A DNA stretch of 64,000 nucleotides from Nitrospira sp. Its GTDB lineage: Bacteria > Nitrospirota > Nitrospiria > Nitrospirales > UBA8639. Location: positions 2,986,001 through 3,050,000 of the forward strand of contig CP058931.1 of assembly GCA_024760505.1 (NCBI GenBank), read 5' to 3'. A program made the position numbers and the translations under genes. Below are positions 1 to 8,446 of the stretch, piece by piece (the first letter of the stretch is position 1; every line of letters starts with the position of its first letter). The notes beneath the pieces are model-generated. The model had not been told where the DNA came from and ran no database searches. It saw nothing but the letters and a program-made list of their open reading frames with translations.

Positions 1-165
1 GCACGGGTTGGCCACATTGCAGCGGCGTGAAACCGTGAGGTGAAGCAGACGTGAGGTGTGAAGAAAAAATAGCTTTCCCCCTCACGCCTTACGCTTCATG
101 CTTAACGAGGGAAAAGGATGACAAGTATTGAGCCATAAAGATGATGTTCATAACAAAGGAGCCTA
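1..165. other. Leader region before cheW with a short repeat-like element
   Basis: No gene can be supported here. All three plus-strand frames hit stops within the first ~45 bases, so the window may begin just after or at the very end of an upstream gene. Positions 82-95 contain, in inverted orientation, a 14-base sequence that recurs exactly at 8185-8198. Several near copies of GTGAGGTG(T)GAAG surround it. A ribosome binding site (AAAGGAG) lies just before the cheW start at 166. Confidence 0.4.
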
Positions 166-708
166 ATGATGACCACCGCAACGGCTGAACCGACAGAACA
201 ACGCTCGATTCGAACGACATATGCCAGCGACGACCAACAATATCTGACCTTCAATCTGGCGGATGAATATTATGGAGTGGATATTCTGAAAGTGCAGGAG
301 ATTAAGGGATACACCACGGTGACCAGGATCCCCAATACTCCGGATTTTCTCAAAGGGGTGCTTAACCTTCGTGGCACAATTGTGCCCATTGTGGATCTTC
401 GCATGAAATTCGGCATGGGGGTGACCGAACCCACGTCGTTCACCGTGGTGGTTGTGGTCAATGTCCGGAATCGTGTGATGGGTTTTCTGGTCGATGCGGT
501 GTCCGATGTGTTGGATATGAATGCCAAGGATATTCAGGCCCCTCCGGACATGGGCACCTCGGTCGATGTCACATTTATTGCCGGCATTGGTAATGCCCAG
601 GATCGCTTAGTGACCCTCTTGGACATTGATCGGGTTCTGACGGAGGAGGAAGTACACGTTGTGGAAAAAATTCAAGACGTGGAAGAAAAAGCTGAAGTCC
701 ATGTCTGA
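166..708 (+). CDS. cheW: CheW-type chemotaxis coupling protein (copy 1)
   Basis: This 180-residue protein is a single CheW domain (about residues 24-165) with charged tails. CheW links chemoreceptor tips to the kinase CheA in the cytoplasmic signalling array. The sequence shows the usual CheW pattern: a YLTFNLADEYYGVDI opening strand, IPNTPDFLKGVLNLRG and IVDLRMKFG in the middle, and a C-terminal LVTLLDIDRVL strand. The ATGATG start follows AAAGGAG at good spacing. It stands directly upstream of two chemoreceptors, with which it is probably co-transcribed. A second, more divergent CheW is at 26811. Two coupling proteins would suit the two receptor classes in this window, but that pairing is inference. 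Confidence 0.93.
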   Translation: MMTTATAEPTEQRSIRTTYASDDQQYLTFNLADEYYGVDILKVQEIKGYTTVTRIPNTPDFLKGVLNLRGTIVPIVDLRMKFGMGVTEPTSFTVVVVVNVRNRVMGFLVDAVSDVLDMNAKDIQAPPDMGTSVDVTFIAGIGNAQDRLVTLLDIDRVLTEEEVHVVEKIQDVEEKAEVHV

Positions 709-785
709 TCGGAAAGGAAAGGGACCATGGATGGTCCGGCACACCGGTGGCGAACAACAATTTTAAAGACTTCAGGGAGGATTTT

Positions 786-3023
786 ATGAACAGGATGGTG
801 AACACAATTTTCAGTTTGGGAATTACAACCAAGTTGGTGCTGTTGTTCGCCATCTTTGGAATAGTGCCAATGGCCGCTGTGGGGTACTTAGGGTCTTCGG
901 CTACCGGGGAAATGGAGACAGCTGCCGGTCTGCGTGTGCAAGCCATGGCGGAGACGATCGGGGATAAAATCGACCGGAATTTGTTCGAACGGTATGGAGA
1001 TCCTCAATCCTTCGGACTGAACAGGATCGTGGGTGAACGCTACCATTGGTATAGCAAGGAGAATAATGCCATTGCGAGTGCGATGAACCAATACGTTGCG
1101 ACATCCGGCATTTATTATTTGACGATATTGGTAGATCCGGTTGGAGATGTCATGGCCGTGAACTCCAAGGATGCGAAAGGGAATCCGATCGACACCACGG
1201 CAATTTATTCCAAAAAATATACGGACGCCCCGTGGTTTAAGGCGATGGAAGCCAAAGAATTTACCACCAAACAACCCTTTACCGCTCCCGGCAATGATAC
1301 GGCGACCGGGACCTTCATTGAAGACGTCCATGTCGATGAAGATGTGAAATCGGTGTATTCGGGAGATGACGGGTTAACCTTGGGTTTTTCTGCCCCGGTG
1401 TATGTGGATGGCGATCTGATCGGGTATTGGAGCAATCGTGTCAAGTTTTCTTTGGTAGAAGAAATCGTGCAAACCGCGTATCAAGAGCTTAAAGAGGCCG
1501 GATGGGCAGGATCGGAAATTTCACTGCTCGGCGATAAAGGACAGGTTCTTGTGGATTATGATCCTTCCAATCAAGGCACAGAGGACATGACTCATGATTT
1601 TGAAAAAACGTTGTTTAAACTCAATCTCGTCGAAACCGGGGTAGAAAGCGCAAAATTCGCCGTTGCCGGAAAAACAGGCTATCAATTGGCCCTCCATGAC
1701 GGGAAAAATATCTGGCAAATGGGTGGATATACCCATCTGAAAGGCGCATTGGGCTATCCCGGGATGAATTGGTCGGTCCTGGTTAGAGTTCCTAAAGCCG
1801 AAGCTACGGCTGCGGCCATTGCCTTCAATCGAAATTTAACCATGACCGCCATTATTTGTCTGGTTCTGATTTTGGTTGTCGGATTGTGGGTTGGGCGTCG
1901 TGGGGCTAAGAGTCTGGTTCACATCAGCGAGGTGGCCCAACGGGCGGCTGACGGAGATTTGAGTCGGCGCGTCACCGTGACATCCAATGATGAATTAGGA
2001 AGCATGGGTAAGGCCATGAATGCCATGTTGGATAATTTGGTGAAAGTGGTGTCTGAAGTCCGCCAAGCGGCGGAACATGTCTCCACCGCGTCAGGTGAAA
2101 TCACCCAGGGCAATGAAGACCTTTCGCAACGCACCTCGGCTCAGGCGGGCGCATTGCAGGAGACCAGCGCGTCGATGGAGCAGATGACGTCCACCATCAA
2201 GCAAAATGCGGATAATGCCAAGCAGGCCAATCAATTAGCCGTCGCTGCCCGGGAGGTGGCGGAGAAGGGTGGGGCGGTAACGGACAAGGCCGTGGTGGCT
2301 ATGGATGAGATTAATAAGAGCAGCAAGAAGATCGCGGATATTATCAACGTGATCGACGAAATCGCCTTCCAAACGAATCTCCTGGCTTTAAATGCCGCTG
2401 TGGAAGCAGCACGGGCAGGCGAGCAGGGCCGGGGTTTTGCGGTGGTGGCCTCGGAAGTACGGAATCTGGCACAACGTTCGGCGTCGGCTGCCAAGGAGAT
2501 CAAGGCCCTGATCAATGAATCGGTGCAAAAGGTAGGTGACGGCAGTGAGTTAGTGAATCGCTCGGGCCAGACGCTGGGCGAGATAGTGAACTCGGTCAAA
2601 CGGGTGACGGATATTATTTCCGAAATCAGTGCGGCGTCCCAGGAGCAGGCGGCTGGGATCGATCAGGTGAATAAGGCGGTGATGCAGATGGATCAGGGCA
2701 CGCAGCAGAATGCGGCCTTGGTGGAAGAAGCCACGTCGGCTTCCCAGTCTATGAAGCAGCAGGCAACAGAACTGTTGAATCAAGTCGCGTTTTTTAAGTT
2801 AGAAGAGACAGGTCACCGGCAGTATGCAGGGGGACAACGCGGGTCTGGAGCCACGCCTGCGTTAGCAAGCGGCAAAAAGTCTTCCGCTGTGATCCAGCCA
2901 TTACAATCGGTGAAGGCTGTCTCTCCTCCAAAATCAACGACTAAGTCTCAACCGGTTAGCGTGGGCAGCTCGAATGGCCATGATCGCCGTCAACGTGAGA
3001 ACGATTTTTTTGAAGAGTTCTAG
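786..3023 (+). CDS. Methyl-accepting chemotaxis protein with double-Cache-like periplasmic sensor (MCP1)
   Basis: Transmembrane chemoreceptor of about 745 residues. Order: membrane helix (~10-35), large periplasmic region resembling a double Cache domain (~40-345), second membrane helix (~352-375), HAMP, then a long coiled-coil signalling domain with the conserved tip near residues 520-560 (EIAFQTNLLALNAAVEAARAG). A variable linker follows and the protein ends in DFFEEF, which fits the aromatic pentapeptide used to tether CheR. The frame is open from a GTG at 747, but ATG 786 directly follows AGGGAGGA and begins at the hydrophobic N-terminus, so it is preferred. The sensor is related to that of MCP3 (22202), while the signalling domain is nearly the same as MCP2's. 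The ligand is unknown; Cache domains usually bind small organic molecules. Confidence 0.93.
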   Translation: MNRMVNTIFSLGITTKLVLLFAIFGIVPMAAVGYLGSSATGEMETAAGLRVQAMAETIGDKIDRNLFERYGDPQSFGLNRIVGERYHWYSKENNAIASAMNQYVATSGIYYLTILVDPVGDVMAVNSKDAKGNPIDTTAIYSKKYTDAPWFKAMEAKEFTTKQPFTAPGNDTATGTFIEDVHVDEDVKSVYSGDDGLTLGFSAPVYVDGDLIGYWSNRVKFSLVEEIVQTAYQELKEAGWAGSEISLLGDKGQVLVDYDPSNQGTEDMTHDFEKTLFKLNLVETGVESAKFAVAGKTGYQLALHDGKNIWQMGGYTHLKGALGYPGMNWSVLVRVPKAEATAAAIAFNRNLTMTAIICLVLILVVGLWVGRRGAKSLVHISEVAQRAADGDLSRRVTVTSNDELGSMGKAMNAMLDNLVKVVSEVRQAAEHVSTASGEITQGNEDLSQRTSAQAGALQETSASMEQMTSTIKQNADNAKQANQLAVAAREVAEKGGAVTDKAVVAMDEINKSSKKIADIINVIDEIAFQTNLLALNAAVEAARAGEQGRGFAVVASEVRNLAQRSASAAKEIKALINESVQKVGDGSELVNRSGQTLGEIVNSVKRVTDIISEISAASQEQAAGIDQVNKAVMQMDQGTQQNAALVEEATSASQSMKQQATELLNQVAFFKLEETGHRQYAGGQRGSGATPALASGKKSSAVIQPLQSVKAVSPPKSTTKSQPVSVGSSNGHDRRQRENDFFEEF

Positions 3024-3064
3024 TAAACCAGTCTGATTATTTAACAAGGAAATTAGGAGGTTGC

Positions 3065-4873
3065 ATGGGGAAAGTCTGGAATTCAATAGGCATTGGTCCA
3101 AAAGTGGTGATGACTATTATGTTGGTCTTCTCGGGGTTGCTGGCTGCGGGAGCATATTTGCTCGGTCAGCAGTTGCATTCGGATCTTGAACGGGTCTTAT
3201 CCGATCAGGCGTATATTGTTCAAAAACAAATAGAGGTCACTCGTGCCTATGTGACCAAAGAGTTTGTGGTGAAAGCCAAGGCGGCTGGAATGAATACCGG
3301 CGTGGATCATAGTGCACCCGATACGATTCCCTTTCCGGCCACATTTGCTCGTGAAACCTCCGAGCTCTTAGCTGAGGAAGGGGTCTTTAATGCCAGGATC
3401 GTGAGTCTCACGCCTCTGAATCCCAAAAATGCTCCGCAAGATGCCTTTGAGAAAGAAGCCCTTGTTGCCCTCGCGAGCGGCCAAAAAGAATTTACCAAAA
3501 ACGATACCGTGAATGGGAAAATGATGTTCCGCCGTGCGACCCCGGATTTGGCGACCGCTCAAGCCTGTATCGGCTGTCATGAGGGCAAAAAAATCGGGGA
3601 TATGTTAGGAGCGGTATCAGTACAGATTCCCATGGATGGTCCCGCGGCACAATTACAAGGGAATCTCAGCAATATGTATATGGGGATTCTGGCCGTGGGT
3701 GTCTTGATGATGGGGCTGTTGTACCTGATGATTGCGAAGTTGGTGGTCCAGCCGATGAAGAGCCTGGAGTCTATGGCCGTGCGAGCTAGGGAAGGAGATC
3801 TCACCGGTCGAGCCAGCGTGAATAGTCAGGACGAAATCGGCCGAACCAGTGAGTCGTTTAATATGATGTTTGACCGGGTGAGTGAAGTGATTGCGTCCGT
3901 AAAAACAGCAGTGTCCGGTATTACGACCGGAACTTCTGAGATTAATGCTGGTACCTCGGATCTCGCCGGGCGTACCTCGGCACAAGCCGGAGCCTTGGAA
4001 GAAACCAGTGCGTCCATGGAAGAGATGACCTCTACCATTAAACAGAATGCGGATAACGCCAAGCAGGCGAACCAATTGGCGGTGGCCGCCCGGGAAGTGG
4101 CGGAGAAGGGGGGAGCGGTAACGGACAAAGCTGTAGAGGCCATGGATGAGATTAATAAGAGCAGCAAAAAGATCGCAGATATTATTAATGTGATCGACGA
4201 AATCGCCTTCCAAACGAATCTCCTGGCTTTAAATGCCGCCGTGGAAGCGGCACGGGCGGGCGAGCAGGGACGAGGCTTTGCTGTAGTGGCCTCGGAAGTG
4301 AGAAATCTGGCGCAACGTTCGGCTACGGCCGCCAAAGAGATTAAGACGCTGATTAACGAATCGGTGCAAAAAGTCGGGGGTGGCAGTGAGTTGGTCAATC
4401 GCTCGGGCCAGACGCTGGCAGAGATTGTGAACTCGGTTAAACGGGTAACGGATATTATTTCGGAAATCAGCGCGGCGTCCCAGGAGCAGGCGGCGGGGAT
4501 CGATCAGGTGAATAAGGCGGTAATGCAGATGGACCAAGGCACACAACAAAATGCGGCCTTGGTGGAACAGGCGACCTCAGCGTCCCAGTCCATGGCGCAA
4601 CAAGCTGAGGATCTGTTGCGGCAGGTCGAGTTTTTCAAGGTCCAGACTGAGTCCGGGTCTCAACGTTCGGAGATCATGGCGAAAACCCGATCAGCTGTTC
4701 ACGCTCAATCGACCGGCGGAACGGGGTCTCAATATTCTCGTGTGGTCTCGTCTATTACCGGTACAGCTCAGGGAAAGCATTCTCCTAATAAAAGAGAGGT
4801 TGCTGTGGGCGTTGGGAGTTCGGCGTCAAACGGGCATAAAAAGTCCGTGGACGATTTTTTTGAAGAATTCTAA
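3065..4873 (+). CDS. Methyl-accepting chemotaxis protein with c-heme Tll0287/DUF3365 sensor (MCP2)
   Basis: Chemoreceptor of 602 residues. Order: N-terminal membrane helix (~10-30), periplasmic Tll0287-like (DUF3365) sensor, second membrane helix (~204-228), HAMP, signalling domain, variable linker and terminal DFFEEF. The sensor has a CIGCH heme-attachment motif near residues 168-172, so a covalently bound c-type heme is expected. That suggests redox, oxygen or NO sensing, which is inferred. The signalling half is very similar to MCP1 at the nucleotide level, whereas the sensors are unrelated. The start at 3065 follows AGGAGG. Homologous sensors occur in MCP4 (24348) and in the secreted protein at 5229. 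A hairpin follows the stop codon. Confidence 0.92.
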   Translation: MGKVWNSIGIGPKVVMTIMLVFSGLLAAGAYLLGQQLHSDLERVLSDQAYIVQKQIEVTRAYVTKEFVVKAKAAGMNTGVDHSAPDTIPFPATFARETSELLAEEGVFNARIVSLTPLNPKNAPQDAFEKEALVALASGQKEFTKNDTVNGKMMFRRATPDLATAQACIGCHEGKKIGDMLGAVSVQIPMDGPAAQLQGNLSNMYMGILAVGVLMMGLLYLMIAKLVVQPMKSLESMAVRAREGDLTGRASVNSQDEIGRTSESFNMMFDRVSEVIASVKTAVSGITTGTSEINAGTSDLAGRTSAQAGALEETSASMEEMTSTIKQNADNAKQANQLAVAAREVAEKGGAVTDKAVEAMDEINKSSKKIADIINVIDEIAFQTNLLALNAAVEAARAGEQGRGFAVVASEVRNLAQRSATAAKEIKTLINESVQKVGGGSELVNRSGQTLAEIVNSVKRVTDIISEISAASQEQAAGIDQVNKAVMQMDQGTQQNAALVEQATSASQSMAQQAEDLLRQVEFFKVQTESGSQRSEIMAKTRSAVHAQSTGGTGSQYSRVVSSITGTAQGKHSPNKREVAVGVGSSASNGHKKSVDDFFEEF

Positions 4874-4889
4874 GGAACTGTAAAGGGTG

Positions 4890-4926
4890 AGACGGAAGGC
4901 GAAGAAATTTTCTTCGTCTTCCGTCT
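4890..4926. terminator. Perfect long hairpin after MCP2, probable terminator
   Basis: Bases 4890-4906 pair with 4910-4926 through 17 consecutive pairs (one G-U) around a 3-base loop. It begins 16 bases after the MCP2 stop. There is no clear run of T after the stem, so it may act in 3' end formation or RNA stability rather than as a classic intrinsic terminator. Confidence 0.55.
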
Positions 4927-5228
4927 TACAACGAATTTTCCGTCCGCATATTACTATCTTGTCGCTGACGAAGGGTTTCCTTCCTCTCTCCTGATCCTTC
5001 CCTTCTTTATTTTAATTCTGTCATTTTCTCTTCTTTGGCGTGTGAGTCTGGCTTCCACAAATGGGGCCTCTTCACTTTTCATTTCTCCGACTTGATGCCC
5101 TCTCAAGGAGTGGCAGAGTTACTTTCATATTGACTGTTCCTGGTTATGTCGGCTACTCTAGCGTGCCGAAGAAGAAGGTTTGAATTGTTCACGTCATGTT
5201 TTTCAACACTCACAGGAGGAGGGCTGTT
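4927..5228. other. Intergenic region between MCP2 and the secreted heme protein
   Basis: About 300 bases, T/C-rich in the first half, with no coding frame I believe. No sigma-54 or sigma-28 element was found. The only clear signal is AGGAGGAGGG at 5214-5223, the ribosome binding site of the next gene. Confidence 0.4.
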
Positions 5229-5768
5229 ATGAGAAGATGGGCTGCATTCGCAATGATGTTTGTCGTCTTCATGTTCGGGCTCGCCTTGATGGTGCCGGTG
5301 GGCCAAGCCGCAGACGCGGCCAAGGAATTGGCGGCGAAGTACATCCTGGCAACGGCTAAGGCTGCCAGAACGGTGTACGTCAAAGGTGTGGTGGCCGATG
5401 CGAGCAAAGGTGGCATGAAACCTGATGAAGATTGGGTGAAGGATGACCACGGCATAATGCTTCCAGCTCAATTCGTGAAAGAACTTGGAAAGGAATTGAA
5501 AGAATTTGATTTGTCCTTGGTGGGAACCGATCCCTTGTATGCGTCCAATGCACCCAAGAGCGCAAAAGAAAAAGAAATGTTAGCGGAATTAGCCAAAGGA
5601 AAAGAAAAAGTGATCGTAACGGAAGATGGCGGGGCGACCGTTGGCATGTCCGCCGATTATGCGATCGCGGACAGTTGTGCCGATTGCCATAACAAACACC
5701 CTAAGACGACCAAAAAGGATTGGAAGAAGGGTGACTTTATGGGAGCCATTGTTGTCAGACTGAAATAA
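5229..5768 (+). CDS. Secreted monoheme c-type Tll0287-like (DUF3365) protein
   Basis: This 179-residue protein has a signal peptide (RRW, then a hydrophobic stretch, ending near GQAADA, about residue 27). The mature part is a single Tll0287-like domain with a CADCH heme-binding motif at residues 150-154. It matches the periplasmic sensors of MCP2 and MCP4 without membrane anchor, HAMP or signalling parts. The ATG at 5229 is preferred over an upstream ATG at 5196 because it follows AGGAGGAGGG and gives a normal signal peptide. It probably works in the periplasm as a heme protein. A role as partner or ligand carrier for the two heme receptors is inferred from location and homology only. A strong terminator follows. 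Confidence 0.82.
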   Translation: MRRWAAFAMMFVVFMFGLALMVPVGQAADAAKELAAKYILATAKAARTVYVKGVVADASKGGMKPDEDWVKDDHGIMLPAQFVKELGKELKEFDLSLVGTDPLYASNAPKSAKEKEMLAELAKGKEKVIVTEDGGATVGMSADYAIADSCADCHNKHPKTTKKDWKKGDFMGAIVVRLK

Positions 5769-5795
5769 TTTCATTTTAAGACTAATTGTCTTGAG

Positions 5796-5836
5796 AAAAG
5801 GCGGGGAGGGTTTCACAACCTTCCTCGCCTTTTTTT
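5796..5836 (+). terminator. Rho-independent terminator after the DUF3365 gene
   Basis: A stem of about 15 base pairs (AAAAGGCG.. with ..CGCCTTTT, two G-U pairs) closes a loop around 5811-5818 and runs straight into a T7 tract. It starts about 30 bases after the stop codon at 5768, as expected for an intrinsic terminator. Confidence 0.88.
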
Positions 5837-5879
5837 ATTCCCCCTGGGTTTCCTTTTTTGAAAAAGTATCTCCGGACCT

Positions 5880-5906
5880 TAAATTCGGTCATAGGTGTAC
5901 CGATAA
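5880..5906 (+). promoter_or_regulatory. Sigma-28-like flagellar promoter in a gene-poor region
   Basis: TAAATTCG (5880-5887), an 11-base spacer, then ACCGATAA (5899-5906). This resembles the sigma-28 consensus TAAAGTTT-N11-GCCGATAA with correct spacing. No start codon with a good binding site follows for several hundred bases, so it may drive cheR (6578) with a long leader, a small RNA, or be fortuitous. Confidence 0.45.
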
Positions 5907-6577
5907 GATGAGGTGGAAAAGAAAAAGGAAGTAGTAAGGCTGAAGGATAAGGGGTAAAACGAATCGTCAATCCTTTCTTTCACGCCTCATGGGGTCATAT
6001 TTTTCTTACGTTCCTTACTGATTGTTTCCACTTCATTGAGCTCCTAGAACGGAAATCCTACAGCAGAAAATATGGCCATTGAAAGTCTTTTATGGAAGTT
6101 GGTTCCGGTCGGAGTGACCAGGGCCTATGGTCTATTGCTATTTGGAATCCGTGCCACCAAGCGACATGATGTGACCGAACACAGGAATTTGATGATGGTT
6201 GCCTGCGGTCAGGTAGGTCTTTGACTGGTAGCGTATGTCACCAAGCAATGGCTTGTCGGGCGTGATCGGTTTGGCTGAACCTTCGAGCAATATTGGTCTT
6301 TGTTTATGCCGGTTCTCTTTTTGTGTTCCGGCTTCACGATTGTCACCATAGAATTGGGACACATGAATGTGGTGGTTGGACTCCGGAAGCTTCGATATGA
6401 AACGTGAGTTGGAGCGATGGTGGGAGGAGTCTCTCATCGTTGTCGCTTAGGGCATAGGAAAAGTGATGGGGTAAGGATTGAGAGGTCAGTCAAAAGGCGA
6501 AGTTCTGATTGTTCACTTTTTATTTCTGACCGTTCATTCCTTTCTCTTCGCTACCCTCTCCCTCACTGGAGGCTTTG
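5907..6577. other. Gene-poor stretch before cheR with a possible decayed reading frame
   Basis: About 670 bases with no convincing gene. A plus-strand frame beginning with ATG 6072 codes for 50 residues, then continues past TGA codons at 6222 and 6276 to another TGA at 6405, and includes a hydrophobic stretch (YWSLFMPVLFLCSGF). This could be the remnant of a small membrane protein or chance. A 99-codon minus-strand frame over the same bases has unlikely composition. A sigma-28-like site lies just upstream at 5880. Confidence 0.3.
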
Positions 6578-7441
6578 GTGTTATTGCCCATAAAGGACAA
6601 GATGATGACCGCAATGTTGACTGACAAAGAATTTGAACTGTTTAAGCATCTGATTTATCAGCAGGTTGGTATCAAACTTGATGAGCCAAAAAAAACCCTC
6701 TTGGTGTCTCGTTTGGGAAAACGGCTTCGTGATCTTCACCTTTCCTCCTATCAAGCTTACTACGACTGCGTAAGCGGCAAAGGCGGGGAAGAGGAGTTGA
6801 TCAAATTGCTGGATCTGGTGTCGACAAATAAGACTGAGTTTTATCGGGAGCCGGTGCATTTTGATTTTCTTCGAGACCAGGTTCTTCCAGAGGTGCAATC
6901 GTCCAAGACCTTGAGGATTTGGTCTTCTGCGTCATCTTCCGGGGAGGAACCCTATACGATTGCCATGACTTTGTCTGATGCGATTACCGATATCAACCGA
7001 TGGGACATCAAAATTCTTGCCTCGGATATTTCTACGCGTGTGTTGGCAAAGGCCTCTTCGGCTATCTATGAGGAGGAGCGGGTCAGTCAACTTCCCAATG
7101 ATCTGGTGAAACGACATTTTCTCCAAGGGAAAGGTCCGCAAGCGGGAAAACTGCAGGTGCGCCCTCAGGTCGCACGTCTTGTGGCCTTTCGACGGATAAA
7201 CTTAATGGACCCGACCTTTCCCATACGCAGTCAACTGGATGTGATTTTTTGCCGGAATGTCATGATTTATTTCGATCGTCCCACCCAAGCCAAGCTCATG
7301 GAGAAGTTTTTCCGGTACCTTCGGCCTGGGGGGTATTTATTTATCGGACATTCAGAAAGTTTGCAATGGATCGACCATCAATTTACGTATCTGCGCCCAA
7401 CCATTTATCAAAAACCGGTCGGCGTGAATAGTAGGGGGTGA
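6578..7441 (+). CDS. cheR: CheR chemoreceptor methyltransferase (copy 1)
   Basis: Transfers methyl groups from S-adenosylmethionine to glutamates of chemoreceptors for adaptation. About 287 residues: N-terminal helical CheR domain, then the catalytic domain with the SAM-binding loop WSSASSSGEEPYT and the conserved FCRNVMIYF motif near residue 225. The start is ambiguous. GTG 6578 sits five bases after GGAGG; ATG 6602, preceded by AAAGGA, would shorten it by eight residues. It is followed by cheD and cheB, forming an adaptation module. Similarity and motif conservation are higher than for the second CheR at 9853, so this copy is the likelier partner of receptors with the DFFEEF tail, but this is inference. 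Confidence 0.95.
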   Translation: MLLPIKDKMMTAMLTDKEFELFKHLIYQQVGIKLDEPKKTLLVSRLGKRLRDLHLSSYQAYYDCVSGKGGEEELIKLLDLVSTNKTEFYREPVHFDFLRDQVLPEVQSSKTLRIWSSASSSGEEPYTIAMTLSDAITDINRWDIKILASDISTRVLAKASSAIYEEERVSQLPNDLVKRHFLQGKGPQAGKLQVRPQVARLVAFRRINLMDPTFPIRSQLDVIFCRNVMIYFDRPTQAKLMEKFFRYLRPGGYLFIGHSESLQWIDHQFTYLRPTIYQKPVGVNSRG

Positions 7442-7520
7442 GGGGAGTGAGAAGTGGAGACGAAAACCATCATCCCGTTTCTCCTGCTCCTGACGGTTTG
7501 CTCCTTAAGATAGGGAAATT

Positions 7521-8129
7521 ATGTCAGCGACAGGATTGATGGAATTTGGACATATTCGCCGCATGCAGGATACCCGCTTTCCTTATGAAGTGGCCGTCAT
7601 TCTCCCTGGTGAATATTTTGTGAGCCGGGAGCCCAAAGTCGTCTATACGGTCTTGGGTTCCTGTATCTCAGTGTGTTTGAGAGATCCATTGGCCGGCGTG
7701 GGAGGGATGAATCATTTCATGTTAGCGGCTCCTTCCAATACAGAAGGACACGATAATTGGGCGGATTCGGGACGATACGGCAGTTTTGCCATGGAAATGC
7801 TGATGAACGATATTTTTAAACGAGGCGGGAAAAAGGAGCGACTCGAAGCCAAGGTTTTTGGTGGTGGGAAAATTTATGATGGCACCATTGATATTGGGGC
7901 CCAAAATGCCGCTTGGGCTCTCGCCTTTTTGAAACAGGAGGGGCTGTCGCCTATCAAGGCGGATATCGGAGATGTCTGTCCTCGGAAGGTATATTATTTT
8001 ACCGATTCGGGGAAAGTGCTCATGAAAAAACTTGACCGTATCGTGGCCAGTGAGATTGCGAAGGAGGAGGGGCAGTATCGGAAGAAGCTTCAACATGCTC
8101 CGGTGCAATCGGACGTCACGCTATTTTGA
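7521..8129 (+). CDS. cheD: CheD chemoreceptor glutamine deamidase
   Basis: CheD deamidates specific receptor glutamines and can interact with CheC or CheY-type partners. The 202-residue protein shows the family catalytic residues: Cys48 in VLGSCISV and His65 in GGMNHFML. It has a roughly 20-residue N-terminal extension compared with compact CheD proteins. The gene lies 79 bases after cheR and upstream of cheB. No cheC is seen in the window; CheZ (18410) would provide CheY-P dephosphorylation instead. Confidence 0.93.
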   Translation: MSATGLMEFGHIRRMQDTRFPYEVAVILPGEYFVSREPKVVYTVLGSCISVCLRDPLAGVGGMNHFMLAAPSNTEGHDNWADSGRYGSFAMEMLMNDIFKRGGKKERLEAKVFGGGKIYDGTIDIGAQNAAWALAFLKQEGLSPIKADIGDVCPRKVYYFTDSGKVLMKKLDRIVASEIAKEEGQYRKKLQHAPVQSDVTLF

Positions 8130-8151
8130 GGAAAAAGTAAGACGTTACGGG

Positions 8152-8177
8152 TAAAGTCTCAGTCGGGAATGCGATAA
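8152..8177 (+). promoter_or_regulatory. Weak sigma-28-like promoter upstream of cheB
   Basis: TAAAGTCT (8152-8159), a 10-base spacer, then TGCGATAA (8170-8177). Seven of eight bases match the -35 element and six of eight the -10 element, but the spacer is one base short. It would give cheB a leader of about 260 bases. Confidence 0.3.
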
Positions 8178-8446
8178 GGGGAAAAGCGTAAGGCGTGAAG
8201 AGGAAAGACACCCTTCGTCAAATCCGCAGGGGTTTTGCGGGTATTAATTCAAAAATGGCTAAGATGGCTTCCTGAGGAGACCTGTCGGGCATGACGAAGG
8301 ATGTGCAAGGAAAAGGGCTTTGCACAGTAAGGAGTCCAGACAGGGGATAAGAGAGCTTAGGGACCAAAAGGCTGCGGGTGGTTTTTTCTAACTTCTGACT
8401 TTTCACTCCTTCAGTAGGGAATAATTTTGTCACAGAGGGGAACCGT
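8178..8446. other. cheD-cheB intergenic region with dispersed 14-base repeat
   Basis: Together with the preceding bases this 317-base gap holds no gene. Positions 8185-8198 carry the 14-base sequence found inverted at 82-95 (AGCGTAAGGCGTGA here). It looks like a short dispersed intergenic repeat. Nothing else stands out. Confidence 0.35.

Noticed and set aside
6138..6437. 99-codon minus-strand frame
   Set aside because: Histidine- and serine-rich composition typical of an antisense shadow, no start signal, no similarity recognised.
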